DNA from: Gallionella sp.
GTDB lineage: Bacteria > Pseudomonadota > Gammaproteobacteria > Burkholderiales > Gallionellaceae
Assembly: GCA_030652475.1 (NCBI GenBank)
Contig: JAUSAO010000098.1
Coordinates: 1 to 64,000, forward strand
Direction: 5' to 3'
Length of the DNA stretch: 64,000 bases
The notes below the pieces were generated by a model that did not search any database, was not told the DNA's origin, and saw nothing but the letters and a program-made list of their open reading frames with translations. Below are positions 1 through 8,169 of the stretch, piece after piece. The stretch's first letter is position 1, and each line of letters begins with the position of its first letter. A program made the translations under genes and the position numbers.

Positions 1-138
1 GGCTGTTCACCATGACAGAAGCCCGAATGTCAGCGAGCCAATCCCGATGAGGAAACCACTGACTGGAGAGCCGTATGCGGGAGAACCGCACGTACGGTTC
101 GGAGGGAGGGGAGGGCTAGCGCCCTTCTCTACCCCTAT
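1..138 (+). mobile_element. Group II intron, 3' end (end of domain IV, domains V and VI)
   Basis: Positions 68-100 fold as a group II intron domain V. An 8-bp lower helix pairs 68-75 with 93-100 and contains the AGC catalytic triad at 69-71. C91-G92 form a two-base bulge, and a 5-bp upper helix pairs 76-80 with 86-90 around a 5-nt loop. Positions 101-138 form the domain VI hairpin; A131 is the likely branch point, leaving seven bases to a 3' end at T138. The intron points the same way as the methyltransferase reading frame that follows directly, so it could splice in that gene's transcript. The 5' part and any reverse transcriptase lie outside the window. The exact last base is inferred from the domain VI spacing. 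Confidence 0.85.
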
Positions 139-2134
139 CGGGTTACAAGGTGAATGGAACAACCGCCTGATTTACGGCGATAACCTGCTGGCGATGGCGG
201 CATTGCTTGCGGGCGATGAACATACGCCTTCGCTGCGCGGCAAGGTGGATTTGATTTACATTGACCCACCGTTCGATTCCAAGGCCGACTACCGCACCAA
301 GGTAATACTTCCCGCGCCGCGCTCTAACTCCTCCCCCTTCAAGGGGGAGGCTGGGAGGGGGATGGGTGAAAATTCATCAGCAACCCATCCCCACCCTAAC
401 CCTCCCCTTGAAGGGGAGGGGACTGAACGGAAAGAGGGGGGTGGCAGCGTGGAACTGGAACAAAAGCCCACCGTGATTGAGCAGTTTGCCTATTCGGACA
501 CCTGGAGTGACGGCACGGCTTCCTATCTGGCAATGATCGTGCCGCGTCTGGTGCTGATGCGCGAACTGCTGTCGGACAGCGGCTCGATTTACGTGCATCT
601 GGATTGGCACGTCGGGCATTACGTGAAATTGATGTTGGATGAGGTGTTTGGGAAAGAATCATTCTTCAACGAAATAATTTGGCATTATCCTGACAAATTA
701 CAGGGCAATATCAAGGGACTTCCAAAAAATCACGATGCCATTTTTGCCTACCGAAAATCTAAGGAAGCAATATGGAATGGTGTGAAGATTCAATTGGATG
801 GGGCAAGGAAAATAAATCGGCGTGTCTGGAATTCGGAGACACAAAAACTGGATACGGCAAGAGATGAGTTTGGTCGTGTAATTTATGATACATACACAGA
901 AAAAAATGCAGATGACGTTTGGCAGATAGCTCAAGCGGAAGTCACAAAGAATCCAAATAACACTGGCTACAACACCGAAAAACCTGAAACTTTACTTGAA
1001 CGGATCATTCAGGCTTCGTCAAATGAAGGCGGCCTAGTCGCAGATTTTTTCGGCGGCTCAGGCACAACCGCTGCTGTGGCGGAAAAGCTGGGTCGTCGCT
1101 GGATCACCACCGACTTGGGTAAGCCCGCCTGTATGGTGATGCGCAAGCGACTGATAGACCAGAATGCGCAACCGTTCCTGTATCAGGCCATCGGCGATTA
1201 TCAGGTGGAGAGTGCCAAGACCACGCTGGGGCGCAAGTTCCGCGTGGGCGATCTGTCGCAAATCGTGTTGCAACTTTACGGTGCGTTGCCTCTGTCGCCG
1301 GAAGATAACCCGAACCGTAATCTGGGGCGTATCCCGGAAGGCAAGACGCTGGTGCTGGTGGATTCGCCCGCCAAGATGACGGGACTTGCCACGCTGAAGA
1401 AAGCGATTGCATTGCGCGATAGCTTACTGGGCGGTTGGGACAAGGTGCTGGTGCTGGGCTGGAATTTTGACTCCGCGATAGGGCACGACCTGCAAGCCTT
1501 GAACGATAAGCAACTGGAAGTGCTGGTTATCCCGCCTGACTTGCTGGATCGCCTGAAGAAAAAAGGCGCGCTGGAAAAACTGCGCAAGGAAATCCGCTTT
1601 TCCACACTGCAATATCTGACGGTGAAATCCGTGACACGTACCCGTCATTCCGGCGCAGGCCGGAATCCAGATAATCAAATGAACTCCCCGCACAGCGGGG
1701 AACAAAACCAAAATGCCCTTTCGATGAAATCGCTGGATTCCCGCCTGCGCGGGAATGACGAAGGTGAGAGCCGCCGGAATGACGAAGCGGAGGAAACGCT
1801 GACGGTGGAGCTGGGCAATTATGTGTTGCTATCGCCCGATGCCATCAATCTGGATGAGGCGAATCGCGTTAAATTACAACAGGTTATCAATAACGAGCCG
1901 CTGGCATTGATCGAGTATTGGGCGGTTGATCCCGATTTCGACGGGGTAACCTTCCGCTCGCTGTGGCAGGACTATCGCGGCAATACCGCGAATGACGAGG
2001 ATGCCTTGCGTTGTGTGACTCGCGCCACGCTTAACGTGCCTGCCGTGGCTGGCACGCGCCGCGTTTGCGTCAGGGCGGTAGATGTGTTCGGCTTTGAGTC
2101 CGAAGTGATGCAGGCTGTGGAGTTGCCGCAGTGA
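139..2134 (+). CDS. DNA adenine methyltransferase (type III Mod-like), 3' part after a group II intron
   Basis: The product transfers a methyl group from S-adenosylmethionine to adenine in DNA. Catalytic motif IV (DPPF, nt 262-273) precedes the SAM-binding motif FGGSGTT (nt 1049-1066), the beta-class order found in type III Mod proteins. The reading frame stays open upstream to an ATG at 47, but those first ~30 residues are translated intron, so the true N-terminus must lie in the 5' exon outside the window. Two stretches, about nt 311-443 and 1643-1795, are repeat elements read in frame; the homologous sequence resumes directly after each. The central part (about 650-1020) is AT-richer than its flanks, as expected for an exchanged target-recognition region. 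No restriction (res) gene follows. Confidence 0.8.
329..423 (+). repeat. Palindromic element read in frame in the methyltransferase gene
   Basis: Two hairpins, one around CTTCAAG at about 331-350 and one around CTTGAAG at about 400-420, are joined by a GC-rich linker. The element is translated as a Pro/Gly-rich peptide containing SPFKGEAGRGMGEN and NPPLEGEGTE. Nearly the same peptide is encoded by the copy at 31930-32029 in the other DNA methyltransferase gene of this window. Confidence 0.85.
1643..1786 (+). repeat. GTCATTCC/GGAATGAC repeat read in frame in the methyltransferase gene
   Basis: The element begins with CGTCATTCCGGCGCAGGCCG and ends with the inverted form CGCGGGAATGACG at 1748-1760, followed by a half copy at about 1772-1786. 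It adds about 50 residues (including HSGAGRNPD and LDSRLRGNDE) without breaking the frame. The same family lies between genes at 4509-4632, 20386-20411 and 63241-63360. The pattern ATTCCC-N8-GGGAAT resembles neisserial dRS3 repeats. Confidence 0.8.
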
Positions 2135-2153
2135 CAGGCAATCAGGATGTTAT

Positions 2154-2320
2154 TTATGCGCTATCCTGCGGGCAATTTCCTGTTTGCTCTGCCTTAATAA
2201 TGCGATCTCTGATGGTTGCAGCATCCGTGGTGCGGACAAGATACCGAGCTTCTGATTCAGTAAGCGCGTCGAAGGCGTGACCGAATCGCTCTTGCCACCA
2301 ATGTTCAAGTTCTTTTCCAT
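2154..2320 (-). pseudogene. Small unknown gene with a one-base frameshift in an A run
   Basis: An ATG at 2318-2320 has a good ribosome-binding site (GAGAGGAA) 25 nt after higA. Read directly it gives a 56-residue chain of poor protein character. If the four-A run just after the start (complement of 2313-2316) had five A's, the frame would give a 55-residue protein beginning MEKELEHWWQERFGHAFDAL and ending at the stop at 2154-2156. That version has a natural hydrophilic/aromatic pattern. Either the gene is broken or the base is missing from the assembly. The family is not recognised; its position suggests it belonged to the higBA operon. Confidence 0.45.
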
Positions 2321-2345
2321 GTTTATTCCTCTCTATTTGAGTAAT

Positions 2346-2642
2346 TCATGCGTGAGCCACTTCCCTCACCGCTGCCAGCGCATCGCCCAGCGCGGTATTC
2401 GCCGTTTTGAGATCGTAGGTGGTTTGCAGGTTAAGCCAATACTGGGGCGATTGACCCAGCGCGCGTCCGAGGCGCAGAGCCAGTTCAGCCGTAACCGGGC
2501 GCGAACCACTCAGCACCAGAGAGATGCGCATGGGAGAAACGCCCAGTGCCTTGGCAAAAGCCGCTTGCGTCAAGCCCAGTTCATCCAGCGTCTCGCGCAG
2601 GAATTCACCGGGATGGAGGGGAGGCAGTCCGTTGGTAATCAT
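2346..2642 (-). CDS. higA: HigA-family antitoxin (XRE helix-turn-helix)
   Basis: This 98-residue DNA-binding antitoxin belongs to the HigA/VapI addiction-module family. It opens with the characteristic HPGEFLRETLDELGLTQ and continues through the XRE helix-turn-helix (QAAFAKALGVSPMRISLVL), roughly residues 10-65. Family members neutralise the ribosome-dependent RNase HigB and repress their own operon. Here the toxin gene is missing apart from its last codons immediately upstream, so the antitoxin is an orphan. The start ATG has an AAAGGAAAAAG leader inside the higB remnant. Confidence 0.9.
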   Translation of the reverse strand: MITNGLPPLHPGEFLRETLDELGLTQAAFAKALGVSPMRISLVLSGSRPVTAELALRLGRALGQSPQYWLNLQTTYDLKTANTALGDALAAVREVAHA

Positions 2643-2654
2643 GTTCTTTTTCCT

Positions 2655-2705
2655 TTAATGGTAATCAACGATTTCGATATCAGACGCTGCGCCGTCAGAT
2701 ATTGC
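2655..2705 (-). pseudogene. higB: 3' remnant of the higB toxin gene
   Basis: Between the vapC stop and higA the minus strand reads AISDGAASDIEIVDYH and then stops at 2655-2657. HigB toxins end in a very similar DAYDVEIVDYH. The remnant is in frame with the vapC stop codon directly before it, so the rest of higB seems to have been lost where the vapBC pair now sits. Sixteen codons remain and no start, so it is not a functional gene. Confidence 0.75.
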
Positions 2706-3101
2706 TTAGTCGATTAACCGCATGCCGCAATGTTGGGCGGCGCCGCGATCAAAGGTTGCCGTATAGCTGCAACCGACATCATTCGCCGATCGTTCTATCA
2801 GGCAGTCGGCAAAATCGGCTTTGCCCTCCTTGAATACCCGCACCGCTTTCCATACGGTGTCGGCATTAGCTACGATGATTTCTTTGGTGCGCAGCAGCGT
2901 TTCCAGCACTTCGCATATCTCGCCTTTGCTTGATCCGTAGCAACCCGACAGCACCCACACTAATTCCACCACTGAAACCACACTGATGTAGCCGGGCGAT
3001 TCCACTGTTAATGACTCGATTAACGTGCTTGCCTTGGGCGATTGTTTGGCGTCGTCTTGTGAGATATAGCGTACGAGTACGTTGGTGTCGAGGCCGATCA
3101 T
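2706..3101 (-). CDS. vapC: VapC-type PIN-domain toxin ribonuclease
   Basis: This 131-residue PIN-domain protein would act as a Mg2+-dependent RNase toxin. The acidic residues expected of the fold are visible: D in MIGLDTNVLVRY near the start, E in SVVELVWVL, D in KADFADCLIE, and D in TATFDRG. It follows its antitoxin with a 4-bp ATGA overlap (3098-3101), the usual sign of translational coupling. It ends in the remains of higB. Confidence 0.88.
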   Translation of the reverse strand: MIGLDTNVLVRYISQDDAKQSPKASTLIESLTVESPGYISVVSVVELVWVLSGCYGSSKGEICEVLETLLRTKEIIVANADTVWKAVRVFKEGKADFADCLIERSANDVGCSYTATFDRGAAQHCGMRLID

Positions 3102-3364
3102 TTTGTCCTTCGACTCTGCTCAGGACAGGCTTGAGCGCCTTGAGTTGCGATTGCCTCGTTCATCTGTTCAATCGTGACGGGTGAAGCAGGTTTTCTTACC
3201 ATTCCTTTTAGTGCTTTCACGGAATGAGTAGCGGCTACCAACTCAAAATGTCCGGGTTCTGTCTGGATAAAATCCAGTCTGTCTCCTGTCGCGACGCCCA
3301 GCGCGGCTCGCACGATGGCTGGAATGGTGATTTGGCCTTTGCTGCTTAGGGTTGCCGTTGGCAT
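3098..3364 (-). CDS. vapB: VapB-type antitoxin (AbrB/MazE fold)
   Basis: An 88-residue antitoxin with an N-terminal AbrB/MazE swapped-hairpin DNA-binding domain (ATLSSKGQITIPAIVRAALG, about residues 4-23). The C-terminal part would wrap around VapC. The last 12 or so residues (including ACPEQSRR) are encoded by a CTTCGAC...CAGGAC repeat at 3112-3137, so the native C-terminus probably ended near EAIATQGA. The gene overlaps vapC by 4 bp. A palindrome at 3387-3404 upstream is the likely autoregulatory operator. Confidence 0.88.
   Translation of the reverse strand: MPTATLSSKGQITIPAIVRAALGVATGDRLDFIQTEPGHFELVAATHSVKALKGMVRKPASPVTIEQMNEAIATQGAQACPEQSRRTK
3112..3137. repeat. CCTTCGAC...CAGGAC short repeat in the vapB 3' end
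   Basis: The sequence CCTTCGACTCTGCTCAGGAC is an imperfect palindrome related to CCTTCGACAAGCTCAGGGCG at 6468-6493 in glyS. In both genes it is read through in frame. In vapB it supplies the C-terminal ACPEQSRR residues. Confidence 0.7.
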
Positions 3365-3386
3365 AATTAACTCCTTGTTGAACTTT

Positions 3387-3404
3387 CCTTACTTTATAGT
3401 AAGG
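3387..3404. promoter_or_regulatory. Probable VapB operator palindrome
   Basis: CCTTACT-TTAT-AGTAAGG is a perfect 7-bp inverted repeat with a 4-bp spacer, 22 bp upstream of the vapB start. VapB-type antitoxins repress their operon by binding such palindromes; binding here is inferred. Confidence 0.6.
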
Positions 3405-3545
3405 CGATGCGAGAATCAATAAACAACATCCCGGTGTCGGATGAAAAATAAACCAGAGAATTTTCCCGTGGCTAAAACTGGGGCTGACGCAGACGGGCTA
3501 AAACCCGTAAAATGCGACCTTTAGTAAATCCTGCGGTTTTTGTTC

Positions 3546-4490
3546 ATGCTTACCTTTCAGCAAATCATCCTGACGTTACAGAATTATTGGGACAAACAGG
3601 GCTGCGCGCTGCTGCAGCCTTATGACATGGAAGTCGGTGCGGGCACGTCGCATACCGCCACTTTTCTGCGCGCACTCGGTCCCGAGCCCTGGCGTGCGGC
3701 TTATGTTCAGCCTTCGCGCCGTCCCAAGGATGGTCGCTACGGTGAAAACCCGAACCGTTTACAGCATTACTACCAGTTTCAGGTTGTGCTCAAACCTGCG
3801 CCTGCCAACATTCTGGAGCTGTATTTAGGTTCGCTGGAGGCGTTGGGTTTCGATCTCAAGCAGAACGACATCCGTTTCGTCGAGGACGACTGGGAGAACC
3901 CGACGCTGGGCGCGTGGGGGCTGGGCTGGGAGGTATGGCTAAACGGCATGGAAGTCACCCAGTTTACTTATTTCCAGCAGGTCGGCGGCATCGACTGCAA
4001 GCCGATTACCGGCGAGATTACTTACGGGCTGGAGCGGCTGGCGATGTATTTACAAGGCGTGGAAAGTGTCTATGACCTGACCTGGACGCCGGGCGTGACC
4101 TATCGCGACGTGTATCACCAGAACGAAGTGGAGCAATCCACCTACAACTTCGAACACAGTGATGTGGAGTTTCTGCTGGGCGCATTTGCCAGTCACGAGA
4201 AGCAGGCCAAACATCTGATGGATAACCAGCTGGCGCTGCCCGCCTATGAACAGGTGCTCAAAGCCGCGCACAGTTTTAACCTGCTGGATGCCAGAGGCGC
4301 GATCTCGGTGACGGAACGTGCGGCTTACATAGGCCGGATACGCAATCTGGCCCGTAGTGTCGCCGCCGCCTATCTGGACAGTCGTGCGCGTCTGGGCTTT
4401 CCGATGGCGCCCAAGGGTTGGGCGGACGAAGTGCTGGCGCAGATCGAGACGAAAGACTCTTGTCCGGGCACCCGAAAGAAGGTTTCTTAA
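3546..4490 (+). CDS. glyQ: Glycyl-tRNA synthetase alpha subunit
   Basis: Catalytic subunit of the bacterial alpha2beta2 glycyl-tRNA synthetase, which activates glycine with ATP and charges tRNA-Gly. The class II core is visible: [19 protein letters not shown] at the start, [18 protein letters not shown] around residues 60-80 and [20 protein letters not shown] around 155-175. The length (314 residues) is normal for GlyQ. ATG 3546 matches the family start; a TTG six bases earlier also stays in frame. The beta subunit follows after a 150-bp spacer filled by a repeat. Confidence 0.96.
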   Translation: MLTFQQIILTLQNYWDKQGCALLQPYDMEVGAGTSHTATFLRALGPEPWRAAYVQPSRRPKDGRYGENPNRLQHYYQFQVVLKPAPANILELYLGSLEALGFDLKQNDIRFVEDDWENPTLGAWGLGWEVWLNGMEVTQFTYFQQVGGIDCKPITGEITYGLERLAMYLQGVESVYDLTWTPGVTYRDVYHQNEVEQSTYNFEHSDVEFLLGAFASHEKQAKHLMDNQLALPAYEQVLKAAHSFNLLDARGAISVTERAAYIGRIRNLARSVAAAYLDSRARLGFPMAPKGWADEVLAQIETKDSCPGTRKKVS

Positions 4491-4508
4491 CATGAAAATA
4501 CCCTATGC

Positions 4509-4632
4509 CGTCATTCCCGCGCAGGCGGGAATCCAGCAATGCAAAGCACCGCGAAGCGGACAAAAACCATCGTCGACCCGCTACGCGGGAATTCATTTAA
4601 TCATCTGGATTCCCGCCTGCGCGGGAATGACG
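4509..4632. repeat. GTCATTCCC/GGGAATGAC repeat between glyQ and glyS
   Basis: A 28-bp arm starting CGTCATTCCCGCGCAGGCGG and its inverted copy ending CGCGGGAATGACGA enclose a ~65-bp middle. It nearly fills the gap between the two synthetase subunit genes, so it lies in their shared transcript and can fold into a strong hairpin. Confidence 0.85.
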
Positions 4633-4642
4633 AGGTTTTAGC

Positions 4643-6772
4643 ATGAGTACCAAAAATTTACTGGTTGAATTGTTTGTCGAAGAGCTGCCGCCCAAGTCAT
4701 TGAAAAAATTGGGGGAAAGTTTTTCTGAGGTTTTGTACGACAGTCTGATCGCGCAAGGATTGGCACTGAAAGAAACGCGTGTGACGGCATTTGCCTCGCC
4801 GCGTCGCCTGGCCGTGCATATCGAAAGTGTGTCGCTGCAGGCTGCGGACAGGTCCGTGTCGCAGAAGCTGATGCCGGTCAAGGTCGGGCTGGATGCAGAA
4901 GGCAATGCCACGCCTGCGCTGTTGAAAAAATTGACCAGTATGGGCGCGGACGCGTCGGTTGTGCCGGGTTTGAGACGCGAGACGGACGGCAAGGCCGAGG
5001 CGCTTTATTTTGACAGTATCGTGGCGGGCGTGAAACTGCCGGAAGGCTTGCAGCTGGCTCTGCTTGAAACCATCGCCAGGCTGCCGATTGCCAAGGTAAT
5101 GACCTATCCCGATCCCACGGGCGACGGCTGGGCAACCGTTAATTTTGTGCGCCCCGCGCACAGTCTGGTCGCACTGCATGGCAGAAAAATCATTCCGGTC
5201 AGCGTGCTGGGCCTGACGGCGGGCAACACGACGAAAGGTCATCGCTTCGAGGCCGGGGTTGAAACTATCGTTCTGGAAGAGGCTGACAGCTATGCACGGC
5301 AGCTGGAAACCGAAGGCGCGGTGATTGCCAGTTTCGAACAGCGCCGTGCCGAAATCGCACGTCAGCTTGCCGCTGCAGCGGGTAAGGAAGGACTCAGACC
5401 GATTGAGGATGATGCGCTGCTCGATGAGGTGACGGCGCTGGTCGAGCGCCCCAATGTGCTGCTGGGTCAGTTTGAAAAAGAATTCCTTGAAGTGCCGCAG
5501 GAATGCCTGATCCTGACGATGAAGGCGAACCAGAAATATTTTCCGCTGCTGGACGCACAGGGCAAATTGACCAACCAGTTTTTGATTGTTTCCAATATCA
5601 GACCGAAAGACGCCAGTCTGGTGATAGCCGGGAACGAGCGCGTGGTGCGCCCGCGTCTGGCGGATGCGAAATTTTTCTTCGATCAGGACCGGAAGAAGCC
5701 GCTGGATGCACGCGTACTCGGCCTGTCCCGCGTGGTCTATCACAACAAATTGGGCACGCAGGGCGAACGCGTGGAACGGGTGCAAGCTATCGCCCGCGCC
5801 ATCGGCCAGCAACTGGGCGGCGACGCGCTGGCGATGCAGGCCGATCAGGCCGCACTGCTGGCCAAGGCCGATTTGCTGACCGACATGGTCGGCGAATTCC
5901 CGGAGCTGCAAGGCATCATGGGGCGTTATTACGCGCAGCACGACGGCCTGTCGGATGATATTGCCTATGCTATCGAAGACCATTACAAGCCGCGCTTTGC
6001 GGGCGACGAGCTGCCGCGCAATTCAGTCGGTATCTGTGTCGCACTGGCGGATAAGCTGGAGACGCTGGTCGGCCTGTTCGGCATCGGCCAGATACCCACC
6101 GGCGACCGCGACCCGTTCGCGCTGCGCCGTCATGCGCTGGGCGTGATCCGTATGCTGATCGAAAAAGAATTGCCGCTTAGTCTGAGTACCCTGATAGATA
6201 GTGCATTTGCAGGTTTTTCGTCCGGTTTGCTGAGCGATGCGCACACTGATGTTGAGACATTCATCTTCGAGCGTCTGGGCGGGATGATGCGCGAACAGGG
6301 GTATTCTACGAACGAAGTTGAGGCTGTTTTATGTATGCGCCCGGTTCAGCTTTATTTAGTGCCTAAACAACTGGAAGCGGTACGTGCCTTTGCTGCCTTG
6401 CCGGCAGCCTCTGCGCTGGCAGCCGCCAACAAGCGTGTCGGCAATATACTGAAAAAGGTCGAAGACGCCCTTCGACAAGCTCAGGGCGAACGGATTGTGG
6501 TCGATGCGGCGCTGTTGACAGAGGCAGCCGAGCAGGCGCTGTATCAGGCGTTGAGCCTGATTGCGCCGCGTGCCGATGCGGCTTTCGCGGCAGGTGATTA
6601 CACCGCTTCGCTGCAAGCGCTGGCTGCGTTGCGCGAGCCGGTGGATGCGTTCTTCGACAGCGTGATGGTGAATGCCGAAGAACCGGCGTTGCGCGCCAAC
6701 CGTCTGGCCTTGCTGGCGCAACTGCACCAGGCGATGAACCGCGTGGCCGATTTATCGAGGCTGGCAAATTAA
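4643..6772 (+). CDS. glyS: Glycyl-tRNA synthetase beta subunit
   Basis: The 709-residue tRNA-binding beta subunit partners GlyQ. It begins with the typical LLVELFVEELPPKSL and has the HD-like body and C-terminal anticodon-binding (DALR) region of the family. Near residue 610 the sequence EDALRQAQGERIVVDAALL contains a short repeat (6468-6493) that has been read in frame. This probably adds only a few surface residues. A strong gene start follows the repeat-filled spacer after glyQ. Confidence 0.96.
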   Translation: MSTKNLLVELFVEELPPKSLKKLGESFSEVLYDSLIAQGLALKETRVTAFASPRRLAVHIESVSLQAADRSVSQKLMPVKVGLDAEGNATPALLKKLTSMGADASVVPGLRRETDGKAEALYFDSIVAGVKLPEGLQLALLETIARLPIAKVMTYPDPTGDGWATVNFVRPAHSLVALHGRKIIPVSVLGLTAGNTTKGHRFEAGVETIVLEEADSYARQLETEGAVIASFEQRRAEIARQLAAAAGKEGLRPIEDDALLDEVTALVERPNVLLGQFEKEFLEVPQECLILTMKANQKYFPLLDAQGKLTNQFLIVSNIRPKDASLVIAGNERVVRPRLADAKFFFDQDRKKPLDARVLGLSRVVYHNKLGTQGERVERVQAIARAIGQQLGGDALAMQADQAALLAKADLLTDMVGEFPELQGIMGRYYAQHDGLSDDIAYAIEDHYKPRFAGDELPRNSVGICVALADKLETLVGLFGIGQIPTGDRDPFALRRHALGVIRMLIEKELPLSLSTLIDSAFAGFSSGLLSDAHTDVETFIFERLGGMMREQGYSTNEVEAVLCMRPVQLYLVPKQLEAVRAFAALPAASALAAANKRVGNILKKVEDALRQAQGERIVVDAALLTEAAEQALYQALSLIAPRADAAFAAGDYTASLQALAALREPVDAFFDSVMVNAEEPALRANRLALLAQLHQAMNRVADLSRLAN
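6468..6493. repeat. CCTTCGACAAGCTCAGGGCG repeat read in frame in glyS
   Basis: This short, widely dispersed palindromic sequence encodes LRQAQGER within the C-terminal third of GlyS. A relative sits at 3112-3137 in vapB. Confidence 0.7.
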
Positions 6773-6775
6773 TAC

Positions 6776-6845
6776 GTAGGGTGGGCACGTTGTGGTGCCC
6801 ACCGTTTATCAAACCGCGTGTGCAGTTAAGCCTGCACACCCTACC
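6776..6845. repeat. GTAGGGTGGGCAC palindromic repeat
   Basis: GTAGGGTG at the left end and CACACCCTAC at the right end are inverted copies. Inside is a second hairpin GGTGGGCAC...GTGCCCACC. The element fills the glyS-gmhB gap and leaves only ten bases before the gmhB start. Confidence 0.7.
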
Positions 6846-6854
6846 GGGTAAAAC

Positions 6855-7385
6855 ATGAAACTTATCATCCTCGACCGCGACGGCGTAATCAATCTGGATT
6901 CCGACCAGTTCATCAAGAATCCGGCAGAATGGCAGCCCATACCGGGTAGCCTGGAAGCGATTGCAAGGTTGAATCAGGCCGATTACCGCGTGGTGGTGGC
7001 GACCAATCAGTCCGGTATCGAGCGCGGTTTGTTCGACATGCCGACATTGAATGCGATCCACGACAAGATGCACAAAGCGTGCGCGCTGGTCGGTGCGCGT
7101 ATCGACGCGGTATTTTTTTGCCCGCATACGGCGGAAAGCCGTTGTGATTGCCGCAAGCCGAATCCGGGCATGCTGGAAGAAATAGCCGCACGCTATAATA
7201 CTGATCTGGCCGGTGTGCCGGTCGTGGGTGATTCGCTGCGCGATCTGCAGTCTGCTGCGGTAGTGGGTGCAATCCCTTATCTGGTACTGACCGGAAAAGG
7301 AGTCAAGACTCAGGCGAAAGGTGGTTTGCCGGAGGGGACGCTGGTTTTCGCCAACCTCGCGGCAGTAGCCGCCGTGTTGCCTTGA
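6855..7385 (+). CDS. gmhB: D-glycero-D-manno-heptose 1,7-bisphosphate 7-phosphatase
   Basis: A HAD-family phosphatase of the ADP-heptose pathway that supplies heptose for the lipopolysaccharide inner core. The 176-residue chain has the nucleophile motif LDRDGVIN, ATNQSG (motif II), the Zn-binding loop with the CPH...CDCRKP pattern around residues 92-104, and the GDSLRDLQSA acidic motif. The order glyS-gmhB-plsC is common in betaproteobacteria. Confidence 0.94.
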   Translation: MKLIILDRDGVINLDSDQFIKNPAEWQPIPGSLEAIARLNQADYRVVVATNQSGIERGLFDMPTLNAIHDKMHKACALVGARIDAVFFCPHTAESRCDCRKPNPGMLEEIAARYNTDLAGVPVVGDSLRDLQSAAVVGAIPYLVLTGKGVKTQAKGGLPEGTLVFANLAAVAAVLP

Positions 7386-7409
7386 TCGGATCACTAAAAC
7401 TGGATTGAG

Positions 7410-8117
7410 ATGCTAGTCATACGCTCGTTGATTTTCCTCCTGTTACAACTGTTGCTCACGCCCGTTTTTTCCACACTGGCGATCTTCACCTTTCCTTTTT
7501 CGCCACTGACACGTTACCGCCTGATTTCCAGCTATGCGCGGACGATGCTCTGGCTGCTGAGGGTGGTTTGCGGCATCCGTCATCAGGTGTCGGGTATGGA
7601 AAATATCCCGTCGGCGCCCTGCGTCGTGTTGTGCAAACATCAGTCGGCGTGGGAGACGCTGGCCTTGCAGGTGATTTTTCCGCCGCAGGCATGGGTGCTT
7701 AAACGCGAATTACTGTGGCTGCCCTTCTTCGGCTGGGGGTTGGCGATGACCAGTCCGATTGCGATTAACCGCAGCGATGGCAAGGGCGCGGTGAAACAGC
7801 TGTTGAAACAGGGCAGGCACAGGCTGGCGCAAGGTTTCTTTGTGGTGATTTTCCCTGAGGGAACACGCATTCCGTTTGGCGAGCGTGGCAAATACAAGAT
7901 TGGCGGCGCACTGCTGGCAGCCTCTGCCAGCGTGCCGGTGGTGCCGGTGGCACACAATGCCGGACGCCTGTGGGGGCGTAATTCATTCATCAAACACCCG
8001 GGCATGGTCACGATGAGTATAGGGGCGCCGATAGCCACGCAAGGTCTGAAGGCCGACGAGATCAACGCGCGTACCGAGGCGTGGATAGAGAACGAGATTC
8101 GGCAACTGGCGCATTGA
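7410..8117 (+). CDS. plsC: 1-acyl-sn-glycerol-3-phosphate acyltransferase
   Basis: A membrane acyltransferase that makes phosphatidic acid from lysophosphatidate. A hydrophobic N-terminal segment (residues ~5-35) is followed by the acyltransferase block I as KHQSAWET (HX4E rather than the commoner HX4D), VFPEGTR-type block III (IFPEGTRIPFG) and block IV near VVPVAHNAG. Length 235 residues is typical. It begins 24 bp after gmhB and is likely co-transcribed with it. Confidence 0.93.
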   Translation: MLVIRSLIFLLLQLLLTPVFSTLAIFTFPFSPLTRYRLISSYARTMLWLLRVVCGIRHQVSGMENIPSAPCVVLCKHQSAWETLALQVIFPPQAWVLKRELLWLPFFGWGLAMTSPIAINRSDGKGAVKQLLKQGRHRLAQGFFVVIFPEGTRIPFGERGKYKIGGALLAASASVPVVPVAHNAGRLWGRNSFIKHPGMVTMSIGAPIATQGLKADEINARTEAWIENEIRQLAH

Positions 8118-8169
8118 TAAACCCAAAAGCTATTTTTTGATTCTCACCCAAATTATCCATTGGGAAATT

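Noticed and set aside
289-662. Overlapping minus-strand open frames rich in proline
   Set aside because: They are the antisense of the palindromic repeat and methyltransferase; no start signals or family.
698-934. 78-residue minus-strand open frame
   Set aside because: Antisense to the AT-rich part of the methyltransferase; no ribosome-binding site.
4697-5983. Long minus-strand open frame opposite glyS
   Set aside because: Shadow of glyS codon bias; no family resemblance.
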